From NCBI GenBank assembly GCA_018398765.1, contig JAHBMJ010000935.1:1-36455 (forward strand): 36,455 nucleotides of DNA. Direction: 5' to 3'. Below are positions 1 to 10,888 of this stretch, one piece after another; positions within the stretch are counted from its first letter, which is position 1, and each line of letters begins with the position of its first letter. This stretch comes from Chromera velia (taxonomy: Eukaryota; Sar; Chromeraceae). A program made the position numbers and the translations under genes. The notes under the pieces were generated by a model. The model worked only from the letters and a program-made list of their open reading frames with translations. It made no database searches and had not been told where the DNA came from.

Positions 1-74
1 GGGCGGATAAGAAATTGATTGATTTCATTTTCACAGTCGACGAAAAAATGACACGTGTGCAACGTTGAAAGGAG

Positions 75-3000
75 ATGGGGGAAAGGATGGATGACAAAGT
101 AAGTTGCAGGAATAGATTTTCGTTGTTCGAATTCAAAAAGAAGACTTCGTTGCGACACATGAAACGACTGTCAGGCAAAGCCTGCACAAGCAAGAAACAG
201 GGCAACAGGGTGGAAGGCACGTGAGCAACCTTGAGACAATTTCAACCTTCTTCCATTCTCCGAGAAGCATCGCACCTAAGAGAAGAAAGCAGGAATGAAT
301 GTGTACACACAAACACCTAGGGGGATTTGTGCTGCGTGCGTGCAGGATTTTTGCGTGGTCAAAGTCGGACCTCAACAGAAACTTACGCTGTTTCTCATTC
401 GAGGTCGGTCGTCTGGGTTTTTTTATCGCCCTCTTCCTGATTTTTTTTTGCGTTTTCTGTCTAAATTGCTCTTGAAGTTGGACGACACTGAAAAAGAAAG
501 GAGCCTCAGTAGCAGACGGTACACGTTCATTCTGTTTCTTGGCTTGTTCGTGCTGCGCTGCTCTTCTGTTGTCTTTGCGGGGTAAAAAAAAAGTAGTACG
601 GCTCTTCTCTTTTGACCTCCGTGATCTGGACTCATACATTTCCTCTGTGTCCGTTTCTCTGCGTATACTTATGCCTGTTCTTGCTACCTTGTCTCCCTCC
701 TCTTTTCTCTTTTCTCTGCAGGCGCTCCTCTGGATTCTGTACTCAAACCGAAGAAGAGGAAGGAAATCGGAGAAATCGCGTGCGTCAGTTGGTTCCTTTG
801 CCTCGGTCTTTCCCGTCTGTCTGTCTGTGTGTGTGTGTCTGTCTGTAAGACTGAGAGAAAACTGATGCATGCAAAAAGTCTTTGCGTCTCTGAAAATCTG
901 GGAGCACCAGTAGACTCTGTCCTGACACTTCAAAAATCCTTGGAAGGAAAAGTTCCCTCAGACCCTGCATGCACAGAAGGTACATTCCGCCCCATTCCAG
1001 CGTGTGTGCCCCTCCCCTCTCTTTCTCTCTGCATCTGCAGCTGGGTCCCCCTGTGTCTCCTTCCCGAGACTGGAGACAAGAACAAGAGGGCACTTGATGG
1101 CCTCAGTGGAGGGGGATTTCACGAGTCAGCATGCAAGGAGGGAGGCAGACAGAAAGACAGATAGGGGTTGCCTTTCTTCTGTTTTCTGGTGAGGGGGGGC
1201 GCTTGAAGCATGAATCGAGCGTCGTTCAATAGAGACCTCTCTGTTCCTGAATTGAGGTTATGTAATTTTGTGAGCCTCTCTGCTTTCACGAAAGGCGCAA
1301 TGAAAGGAGAACGAACAAGAGAGACCGATCAAAGAGTATTGTTTCCTTTTATTTTCACCCACTTTTCCGTCTGTCTCTGTCTCTGTGTCTGCCTGTCCTC
1401 ACAGCCACGTTCTGAAGGTTGCCCCCCACCTGAAAGCGTGGGTCGCCAAAACGCTGGAGTCGGAGAGAAGACCCCTTGATGGAATGCTGCAGTCAGTCTG
1501 TCTGTCTGCACGTCGGTCCGTTTGTCGAACAGTGCATGAGACATTGTACCGGCGTAAGACAAGAGGGCAGAGTGGGCAGCGATACAGTAGAGCAACAGAT
1601 TGTTTGCCAGACATGCCCTTTTTCTTCTTCCAACGCAATCTTTCTCTTCTCCTGTTTGCGGCTCTCTGTTTTCTTTGTGTCTTGTTCTGTCTGTTGTTCG
1701 AGCCCTCGTTCTCGTTCCCGTCCGCTGAGAGGTTCAATCAGTCGGGCATCTCAAGACGCACACGCTCACTCACACACATTAACACACAGGGAGTCGGGGG
1801 GGCGGGGGGGGAGAGAGACACACAAGAAGAGGCACCTGGGAAGATCCAGCAAAGGCTCCCGGCTTTCCTTTCCGTTTCTTTCACGCTCACTGTGCGTGCA
1901 GGTCGATGAGGCAGCTGCGTCCCCGTGCAGTGTTCAAAGACCCGACTGAGGATCCCCCTGTGAACGTCTTTGTGGGGGGAGAGCCCCAGGCGGGAATCGG
2001 ACTTCCAGGAGGAGGAGATGTGGATTATGGGGGTCAGGGAGGGGGAGGGGGACTCATGAGTCTGTTCATGCGGGCGTCTCGAGAACCTCAGTCCGGGACC
2101 GGTTTTCCTGGAGGCGTCCCTCATGTCGTCATTCCGGGTCTTCCCACGTCTCTGTCTCCCTCTCCTTCTCCGTCTCCTTCTCCCACACCCTCCCCCCTCC
2201 CGTCTCCCCCCGACCCTCCAGGCGGAGGGGAGGCAGGAGGAAACATCGCCCTTCCAGTTCTGCGCCTGACAGGAGACCCCAATGGGACAGGGGCGTCAGA
2301 CATGAGCGAGCAGTTGCGCAGGTCGATTGGTTGGGGGTTGGTCGTTAGGGGGGCTTGGGAGGAAAAGAAAGGGGAAGAAAGGCAGAGGAGAGAAGGGAAG
2401 ACCTGCAGTCCCGCAAAGGGTCCGGGGCACTGCGTCTACGAAGAAGTGAATGAACCTTCGTAGGAGGGGAGGGTAGGAAATAAACTGTCAGTCGTGTTTG
2501 ACTGGAATGCCCTTGGTAGCTGTTCTGTCGACGAATCGATGGTGAATCTTTCTTTCTTTCTTTCCTTCTTTCTTTCTTTCTCCGGCCTGAGCATCGCTTT
2601 CCCTCACCTGCTCTTCCGGTATGCCTACTTCCAAAATCAAAGCAGCAAACGAGACAGATCTTCCTTTCTTTCTTTGGTGTTCCTTCCTTCCCTGCATGCA
2701 GAGTTTTGAAAATCCCGTCGGCCTCTGGAGGCACGGGGGGGCAGACGGCAGGAGGAACAGGGGGCGGCAGAGGAGAAGTCAGTTGGCTGGGTGCCTTCCC
2801 TCATTCATGCATGCATGCACACGGGCAGTCGACGTTGTGCAGGGAGGGCAATTTTGGGTTCTTCAAGATGTGTCTCTTCTTTCTGCCTCCTGTCTGTCTT
2901 TCTTTGCTTCGCCATTTGGCATCAATCATTGGCTTACTTTTTCCCCGCCGTGTTCTTGGAAGAGAGAGAACTTTTTTCTTTTGGAAGATGAGCTCCCCCT

Positions 3001-4461
3001 TTACCTCTGGAAGATGAACTCCCCCCGCAAAGAATGCTGTAAAAATACACTTGAATTCTGTGGCTGCAGCTGGAGGCCCTTCTAAGCAAACTTCAGGAAG
3101 CGGATTCACAGAGAGGAGAGGTTGGTGGAGGGGAGAGAGATGAGAACGGAGGGGGGCGCATGCTGTTGAAGATGCTGCAGCAACAGCAGCAGACTGAGAG
3201 TGAGCAGCAGCAGCAGCAGCAGCAGGCTCAGAAGCCAGGTGGACAATCGCAGCAGAGGGGGGAGGGAGGAGATGCGCTGATGAGTCTCTTGATGGGGGGA
3301 GGGGAGGGGAAGGGGGCGGGGGGGGCACAAGGAGTTCCCCCAGAGCCGCAACAACGAGGTGACATAGGGGCAGGTGCTGCCATCTTGGGACTGCTCCAGG
3401 GGGGGGTGGGGGGGGTGAATGGTGCTGCGGCAGCATCATCTTCCTCTTCTACAGGAGGGGGGGTGTTGCCTGGTTCTCTTATCTCTGCTCCAGCAGGGGG
3501 GTTGGGAGACGGGAAGCAGACGGAGGAGACCCGGGCTCTCCTTGCACAGCTAGGCATCGGCGGTGCGGCGGCGCCCGCCCTGAATGGCACCGCCACTGCT
3601 CCAAGGAAGTTGAGCGAGAGTCAAGAAAGACCAAGATTTGGGGAGAAAGAGAAAGAAAGGGAAAGACAGAAAGGACCGAAGGGAGTAGAGAAGAGAAGAG
3701 CATCCGGGGGAGTGCAATCGGGTCAGGGCCTACCCCCCCCCTCTGACGATGAAGAGGAAGAGGAAATTCAAATTTTGGGGCGCCCTGTGGGGGAGAGAGG
3801 GGGGGGGGTTTCAGTGCCCTCGACAAGCACGGGCCTTGGTCCCTTTCCTGGCTCCTCTTCGTCTTCCAGCTCTTCTTCTTCTTCATCTGCTCAGGCAGGG
3901 AGCGTCCCTCCCGCCCTACAGGCCCTCTTCGATGCTCACTCGACAGGATTGAAAATGCAGGGGGCAGTGCCATCTGGAGAGACGGGCCAGGGCAAGGCGT
4001 CTGTCCAGTCTGAGGGGACAAGAGGAAAAGGGGGGCCACGGGAGAAGCAAGAGGGAAGGAACCAGCAAGGGAGGGGATCAGGATTGCCGAAACCGAATGC
4101 AAAAGAGCCGAGGCAACAAACAGCGGCTCCAGAAGTCAACCAGAAGACAGGAGAAACAGACGAAGCCGAACTGAAACAGCGCTCGCTGTTGTTAGGGATG
4201 CTCGGATCTACTGTTGCTGCTAGTGCAGCCGCATCTGCCGGTGCAGGACCACGACAAGCAACAGCAGCACCATCAACGACGGTGTCCCCCTCCCGTCAGC
4301 CAGGTGCTGTAGTTAGGGGAAACAGGGGCGTGAACAGTATGCCTGTCCGTCGATCTCAGAGACAGAGGACAGACACTCTGAAAATGAGGGGAGAGTCATC
4401 ACCCTCAATGTCTTCCGATTCCGAACCCCCCTCCCCTATGCCTCCCATGCAGCTGAGTTGA
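75..4461 (+). CDS. Low-complexity Gly/Gln/Ser-rich protein, nine exons, unknown function
   Basis: Inferred exons: 75-98, 346-403, 722-779, 879-979, 1041-1188, 1405-1491, 1902-2321, 2702-2777 and 3070-4461. Every junction uses GT-AG, all phases agree, and the total is 787 aa. ATG at 75 is chosen because an in-frame stop lies just upstream and a strong GTAAGT donor follows at 99. The N-terminal exons carry a basic stretch (KPKKRK, a possible nuclear signal) and a helical exon (HVLKVAPHLKAWVAKTL). The C-terminal two thirds is disordered: Gly/Pro-rich, a polyQ run (3178-3228), a polySer run (about 3851-3890) and an acidic run. A short hydrophobic motif (ALLSKLQ, LLKMLQ, LMSLLM, ILGLLQ and others) recurs through it. 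No family is recognised. Scaffold or RNA-granule roles are possible by composition only. Exon 5 is the weakest; exons 6-9 are the best supported. Confidence 0.62.
2548..2580. repeat. (TTTC)n microsatellite
   Basis: A pyrimidine tetranucleotide run with one interruption, inside the inferred intron between exons 7 and 8 of the low-complexity gene. Confidence 0.9.
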
Positions 4462-5496
4462 CTTCTAAGGTGACTTGATAGATGATTTCTCATAGTTTCT
4501 GGAATAAGAAAGGGCACATGATGGCACATGACAAATTAAAGAATTACTGTTTGCTCAGAATTTTGTTATTCTAAATATTGCGTTCAGCTTTGAATCGTTG
4601 TGTATGAGCAAAGCTGTAGAAACAAAGATTTAAAAAAATGTTTATATTAATATTCTTAAAAGAATATTAGAAGTCTATGTATTCTAGACTCTAGTCTAGA
4701 CTTTTGTAAGAACCTCTCAGTGCAGGCTTAGATTTCAAGTTTGCAAGACTCAGCTCTAGATTTAACTACTAGTTTAGCTACTAAAGTGCTAGACCTGGAT
4801 TCTATTTAAATATATATATAAATTAATCGCAACCTAGTTTGCTACATATCGCTACTACTTAAAAAATAAGTGCGCCAATTTTGCTTAAAAGATCTTAAAA
4901 GAATTCAACCAATTTTACAAAGGTTACTAACTTGACCTAAGTTAATTTCTTTGGAAAAAAAAAAGTGTATGTAAGGTTACTTGAAAACTTTAATTGGAAA
5001 CTCTGTTCTCACTAACTATTCTCACACGCTAAACAGATGTCCTCCAGACTGCGGCAGCTAGTGCAGCAGGCCTGTGATCGAGTTCTATTCTTTAAATTTT
5101 CTTTGCTTTCCCTCCCTTTAAATCTCCAGACGGAAGACATCAAAAGAGAGAAAGAAGAGCCTTCTGCTCCTTTTACACTTTTCCTCTCTTAACCCTTTCT
5201 TACATGATTGCATTTATACAAACGTCCCCCAACATGTTGATGATGAACAAAAAGGGGGACGCGGGTTAACGCGGGTCCATGAATAGCAGACCAATAACTA
5301 GCAGCCTCCTGGTTTTATACAAAAAGTTCCCCGCCTTCTGACCCCCTTCTTTACTCCTGCCCTTTCTCTTTGTACGCATCTACCCTTTCATGATCTTTCC
5401 CTCATTTCATATCATGTCCTGTTACTTCCCCTGTCGCCCAGTATTCAATTATTCCACCTTATACCGACGAATACGGAAGAATCTCATGTCACCCTC
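4462..5496. other. AT-rich intergenic region between convergent genes
   Basis: This is the shared 3' flank of two convergent genes. About 4480-5030 is clearly AT-richer than its surroundings and holds small palindromes (TATTCTTAAAAGAATA near 4649; CTAGACTCTAGTCTAG near 4684). No coding exon, terminal inverted repeat or target duplication was recognised. It could be an old AT-rich transposon remnant, but nothing visible proves that. Confidence 0.6.
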
Positions 5497-7502
5497 TCAC
5501 TGTTCAGGCACGTCCCTCGACACGCAGGAGCAGCATGACCCAAGCCATTCCCACCAAGTCAGTGGATCCTCTTCCGTCTCTTCCCTCTCTTCCTCGTCTC
5601 CTTCACTCGTCTCCTTCGGTGTTGGAGGCACATTTGCTCTGCAGCTCAAACCTTCCCACAAACGTTTTGACTCTTCTAGGCTGCTTAGATCCATTTCCCC
5701 CCCCCGAAGGCCCCAAACCGCCCCCCCCTTCTCCTGCACAGGATCTGCAAAAATGGCCGCACTTTCGAGTTCCTGCACTCTCCTCCCCCCTTCCTCGTTC
5801 TCAACCCCCCCTTCCCTCAAGACGGCAAGTTCTTCCAGCACAGTTTCAAAGCTCGTTTCTCCACGAGCCAACGAGGCAATGTCCCCCGCATTCCTTACCA
5901 CCGTGACGGTCCCCTGGTCGACCTGCGCGTTGCCGTGGGAAACCAGCCCTTTGAGCTCCATCATCACGCGTCTAGCGGTCAATCCCGCCCGCTCTCCCGA
6001 CTCGGAGTTCACACTCAGCAGCTCTCTGCAAACACTTGGGTTTGAAATCGATCGTAATTGTTGCTACTATTTGCTACTAGTTCAGAGGTCAGCGCACATT
6101 CACGATACTTTTGCCTTCAAGTTGCTCAAAAAGTACTGTTCGCAGCCATTATCGACAACCATTTGTGTCTAGGTCTGTGTCTAGTCTCATCCAAAAAAGA
6201 AGATCTTCGAGAAAGACGTGACGGTAATCATTTCTGCATAGGCTGTAGGGCTTTATCTGGTGAAAGAAATGAACAGCGCATTCTTTTTGCCGACCGGCCT
6301 CAGAAATCGAGTTGATAGGGAATCCAGACAGTCAGCCGCAGCCCGTCTCGTGGTCAGTAGGCACAGAAGAAAAAAAGTCTGATTCGGTCTCAAATGTGAA
6401 CCAAAGACCATACCCGAGGTACGCCCTATCGGAAACGTTGTCAGCAAAAGCCATGCAAACCAAAAAAGCATAATGAGAAGCTTGCATGCAGCCATCACTT
6501 CACCGACGCACCTGATGATTCTCTGAAGAGCTTCGAAGCGACCTCTCTCTTGCCCAGTTTCGGGAATCTGCAAGCCCGCAGGAAGCCAAAACTAGATGAA
6601 AACACGCTATGACAAGCAAAGCACAAGAAGATTTTTCCTGTCAAACAACGTATGCACCACGCCGTGAAACAGTGCAAAAAGCCTACTAGGCAAAGAGCTG
6701 AATTTCGTCTGATTTCGTCTGTAGGCAAAAACAAATTCAAATGGCAAGAACGTACACACACCGTGACACCCGACACGCCATTCCGACATATACGTGCACA
6801 GATCTCCTCCTTCTATCTAATTTTATCGAACGAAATTCTAACTCACAATTGCTGCCAGACGGTCACAGACGTCCCGCAGGTCTCGTTCACCCCTCGAAGC
6901 ATCTGCCCAGTAGGCCCTCAGATCTCCGACGGCAACGCATGTCTCGGCCTTCTTTGTAGGTTTCTGCGTACAATGAGAGAATGAGCACCGTGTGCCGACC
7001 ATGCACTGAACCGAGAAACAATAAGACAGCTATTGTACAAAACAAAGCACAGTCTGTCACACGCTCAAGGACAGACGAGGAAACGAGTGAAAGACGGCAT
7101 GGCAGAGAACCGGGGGGGGAAGGGGGCGAAGAAACAAATAGAGTGCATGTGATGCAATTTCTTCTCAAAGGCGTGAGTGGAAGAAAACCTAGAAGCAAAC
7201 AAGTTGAGGAGCGCGCACAGTCTGGCTTACAGAGTCGGACCCCGAGAAAAAGTTGTAGCGAGAGCAGTAGGTCAGGAAATGTTAGCAGGAAAGAGAGGAA
7301 GGGACAGCCCGGGAGACCCAACCAGGGGAAGGGACGTGAAGGCACGTAAAGGAATGTGAAAAGGGGGTGGCGAGAAGGGAAGGGCAGGAGAGGACAACAA
7401 AGGCAGAAAAAAGAAAAGGGGCAGAGAGAACGTGAGGGTAAGACGGGGCAAGAGAACACACACACCCACACCACCCCCACACCCCTACACACACACACAG
7501 TG

Positions 7503-7540
<38 letters not shown>

Positions 7541-9542
7541 TTTTAGTATAATTAACGAACCTCACCAACAAAAGCAGTTGCCGCCACAATTCCCAGAGCA
7601 AAGAGGTCAGACTCTGCACTCCTAGCTGTCTCATCAGAAGGGGTAAGCGTCTTTTCCGAATCGCCGCCTCGGAAGAGGCGCGGGCTGCAAACACAAAGGG
7701 GGAAAAAAACGAAGGAAACCCAAGGAGAAAAACGAATCCATAAGACACACGTATGCCTGAATGACTTACAGTAACGCACCCTTAGGACAACTCCTGAGAA
7801 GATTCAGAGAAGGCAAGCAACGCCGTGCGGTCAGTCAGCTCCCGGCCATTCTCGTCCCACAATGTGAGGAAGACAAATTTCATTAATTACTGCATGCAGT
7901 CTGTACCGTCAGATATAAGCCTCGTAGGTACAGAGTAGAGACGACTTGTTTTGACTGTCTTTACGCGAAAACAACGGTGGAACTACTGAACATGTTAACC
8001 AACTGCACTTTAGACTGACTCGACAAACGCAAAATTTTCCTTTTTGACCCCCTCTACCCCACGGATCGCAGCAAGTAGTCGGTTTTCATCGTATCCGCCA
8101 CATCGAAAAACAGGGCCATCCTGCAGAGAGAATTAAGAGAAAGGCAATCACACGAATCACACAGCTAGTCAAGCGACGCCTTTTTAGGAAAAATGAACTT
8201 CATTGAAACTTACACACATGTCTTTTCTTCTTGCATAAACGAGCTGTACGTTTTTCTAAACGCTAGTCCTAGACGTTTTCTCTCTGAATTTTTGTTTCCC
8301 TTGTAATTCCTTTCTTCTTTGCATTCAGATGTCAAAGATGCAAACAAAATTCCACAGAAAGGCAGCAGACGGAGAGACAAGCACAGAAAGTGAGGGGCTG
8401 TCCAAAATCCTCGCAACAATCTGAAGAGAACCAGCTGTCAATTCCGAAACGTCAAGTCGACAGAGTCACGTTTCACTAAACAGGTTCGATCTAAACAGAG
8501 AGGAATAGAAAGGGGGCAAACATTTTTTTCTTCATTCCGAATCCCAGAAAGAAGTATGACATTCACCTCACCGGAAATGTCTTCGAGTCGATAAAGATTG
8601 TTCTCAAATTTACATTGCGATGTGCTCTGCCCTCTGCGTGAAGCTGGTCGAGGCAGACGGCAATGTCATACAGCAACTTGAGGCAAACGTCCACAGAGAT
8701 GTCAACGCCTCGATGGATGTTCCAATCCAAATTCCCTGCATGCAAGCAAGCAAGCAAGCACAAATTCAATACACACATGCAGGCAAGACACGGGACCAGA
8801 GAGCTAGAGAAAGGTTGTGTAGTGATTCTCCTCGAGAAAGTCACAGAAGGCATCTTCATATCCACTCCTGCTTGCATGGTGTCTGTCGGCTTGTGCACTC
8901 TCTGCACGAGTCGAGTGCACGAGTCCTCTCGCCATTACATTTCGCATTCCCTTGCTTATTCAATTCCATCTTTCAATCTAGCGTGACCTTCTGAATCACC
9001 CTTTTACACCTTAAAAGCCCTCAGAACCTTCTTCCTGTAGCTGACCATCAAACACTTGGTGCTTCGTGACGATGACCACTCCTCCCCCCTCCCCCCTCTC
9101 CCCCCATACAGCCCCTGACTGCACCCCCACAAAATTGGGAGACTTTTCAGTTCCCCATCCCCGCAGTTCCTCCTCTGCCTTCCCCTTTTCCTCTACACAC
9201 AGGGGGGTTGAGAAGGCGATAAGTGCAGAACGGTGCAGATTCGAATCTGAAGGAAGGTGACATACACAACTCACAGGGCCTGCTCTCTTTTTTCGTGAGT
9301 ATCACTGAGCACAGACATGCGGAAAGCTGCATGGATGCTTGGAAGCATGCTGTGGCGATCAAGGCAGCGAGGCGAGAGTCCGTATTAATATCAAATTCCC
9401 CTAGCAAATTCCCACCTGGAATTCTGATTGCGTTGGCGACCCAGAAGGCCCCAGAGTCTCTTCTTTGCAGTAGGATCTGCAAAGGTCCTGCAGGCCGCTG
9501 GATTGTGTACCAGGGCATTGTCTTCCGTATCAGGCTCTCCAT
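5497..9542 (-). CDS. Divergent protein pseudokinase, nine exons, Cys-rich C-terminus
   Basis: Inferred exons (minus order): 9542-9416, 9192-9028, 8735-8567, 8120-8058, 7793-7770, 7684-7561, 6963-6847, 6567-6512 and 6025-5497. All phases agree, giving 457 aa. The kinase fold reads in order: beta-strand 3 WVANAIRI (residues 34-41), where the ATP-binding Lys of VAIK is Asn37; hinge VVIVTKH; catalytic loop HRNVNLRTIFID (136-147), where Asp of HRD is Asn138 and the following Lys is Asn140; DVA (160-162) in place of DFG; LPR (183-185) in place of APE; the alpha-F motif SDLFALG with its structural Asp209 kept; and an alpha-H/I region ending LTARRVMMEL. Loss of the Lys, HRD Asp and DFG Gly predicts a catalytically dead scaffold or regulator; this follows from kinase-family knowledge and was not tested. 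An acidic segment precedes WEWLGSCCSC near the C-terminus, a candidate palmitoylation site. The exact start and the 24-nt fifth exon need transcript support. Confidence 0.8.
7455..7538. repeat. (CA)n microsatellite
   Basis: A long interrupted CA dinucleotide tract, ending just inside the pseudokinase intron that follows the exon 7684-7561. Confidence 0.95.
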
Positions 9543-10226
9543 GCTCTGAAGTGATCACCAAGACGGGGCAGCGCGGTGGAGACGGCCAGCTGTCGTTGAT
9601 CAGTCTGCCAAAGTAAATGGAATCTCCCCACGTTTGTGTGGGTCGGGGTGTTTTTCAACTTCTTGTGGAGTATCAGACGGGCAGAGTGACAGAATGCGTC
9701 CTCCCCAGTCCTCCTTCAACCTTCGAAAAAAAAAAAGAAACGGCAAAACGGTCAGCGAACTCGTCCTCTCCCCTGCTGCCACACAGACCAGCCGTCTCGA
9801 TCTGCACCCAGAATCAGCCAGAGATGACGCCGATAGAGTGACAGACAGGTACAGGGGCAAAGACAACCATTCTGTTACTTGGTTCCAGACTTCCTCCCCT
9901 TCCCTCGTTTTTTCTGGGTGGGGTACCGGACAGAAGACATACAGATCCCACGCAGACATGCAGCTAGAGCTACGTACGGCCCAGAAAGGCATGCGCAATT
10001 AAGGCGTTAACTTTGGCTATATATACGGGATACACCCAACCAGTTGGGTGAGTGCCTCGGGGGGCCATTTAGGGGGTCGGCCATAAATTGATTGCATGAT
10101 GAAAACCATCAGGGGCTTGGGCATGTCTTAATTGCCTGCAATGCATGCATGGGCAAATGGCGGGGGCCACGGCAACGTGCGCAAAATATGCTTTTCGGGA
10201 CCGCGCATGAACACATATGCAATTAA

Positions 10227-10322
10227 CTCCGTGCGAGTTACTTGAGGGGCACGTATCATGAAGAGCGAAGTATATAATATTATAATGCGATCGCGGCTCC
10301 GTGCGAGTTGCTTGAGGGGCAC
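10227..10322. repeat. 26-bp direct repeat pair
   Basis: Copies at 10227-10252 and 10297-10322 both read CTCCGTGCGAGTT, one variable base, then CTTGAGGGGCAC. They differ at one base (A versus G), and their starts are 70 bp apart. They sit upstream of the PH-like gene and may be duplicated regulatory elements. Confidence 0.85.
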
Positions 10323-10465
10323 ATTTTGGAATCACCGACCGTGACGGAGACAGAACCGAATCGCCCCCCCCAAAAATGAAAAAATGCGTTATGCGGATGC
10401 GTGCGATCTCAGGGCCTCTCGGCTGATCTCAGCAGAGCTGAGCTGCCCCCCGAGGCGATGAAAAC

Positions 10466-10487
10466 TGCATGCATGCATGCATGCATG
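10466..10487. promoter_or_regulatory. (TGCA)n tract with overlapping TGCATGCA palindromes
   Basis: Five tandem TGCA units produce overlapping TGCATGCA octamers about 400 bp upstream of the 10889 start. TGCATGC is a recognised DNA-binding word for ApiAP2 factors in Apicomplexa; a regulatory role here is inferred. Confidence 0.5.
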
Positions 10488-10888
10488 TGGTCGCGCTAGC
10501 TAAATAGCAGCTTTTCAGGCTGCTCGGTCGCACGGAGTTCTTGGTCTCAGTGCATCCGTTTGCATGGGGTGCACTTACTACAAGCGCGCGACCGTCCATC
10601 CGCCCGTCCGGGTGACGGACGTCCTTCCTTCCTCAGCACGATCGCTGGGGAAGAGATATTGAAGCGTGTTTCTGTCAGAGCCTGCATGAAACTGAGGCGA
10701 TGCATACCTCTATACACCTTCACACTGTCACACCTGTCACACATGTCCATGCGCATGCCTTGGATCAAAGTCATAGCTTTCTCGCCTCATCCTTGTTTGC
10801 TTGAGCGATACGTCGATTCAACGCACAAAGCAATAGCACGTCGATCTTTCACCATCGGAGCAGATTGTCTGAGTGCGCAACCTTCAAC

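Larger units (their letters stand above)
9543..10888. promoter_or_regulatory. Divergent intergenic region of the pseudokinase and the PH-like gene
   Basis: This stretch lies between two head-to-head genes and should hold both promoters. It contains a perfect inverted repeat CACCCAAC-CA-GTTGGGTG (10033-10050), a 26-bp direct repeat in two copies (10227-10252 and 10297-10322, one mismatch), a 12-bp inverted partial copy of that repeat (10528-10539), and a TGCATGCA tract (10466-10487). Open frames near 9640-9730 and 9900-9998 could be 5' exons of the kinase gene, but their phases could not be fixed. Confidence 0.5.

Noticed and set aside
3228-4102. Minus-strand Pro/Ser-rich frames opposite the low-complexity gene
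   Set aside because: They mirror the Gly/Ser repeats of the plus-strand exon, which has phase-consistent splicing and a better composition.
9246-9275. A 28-nt intron (GTGAGT...CAG) in the pseudokinase N-lobe
   Set aside because: Splicing 9416 to 9192 instead gives correct phase and the expected spacing from the beta-3 strand to SPNFV, so an ultra-short intron is not needed.
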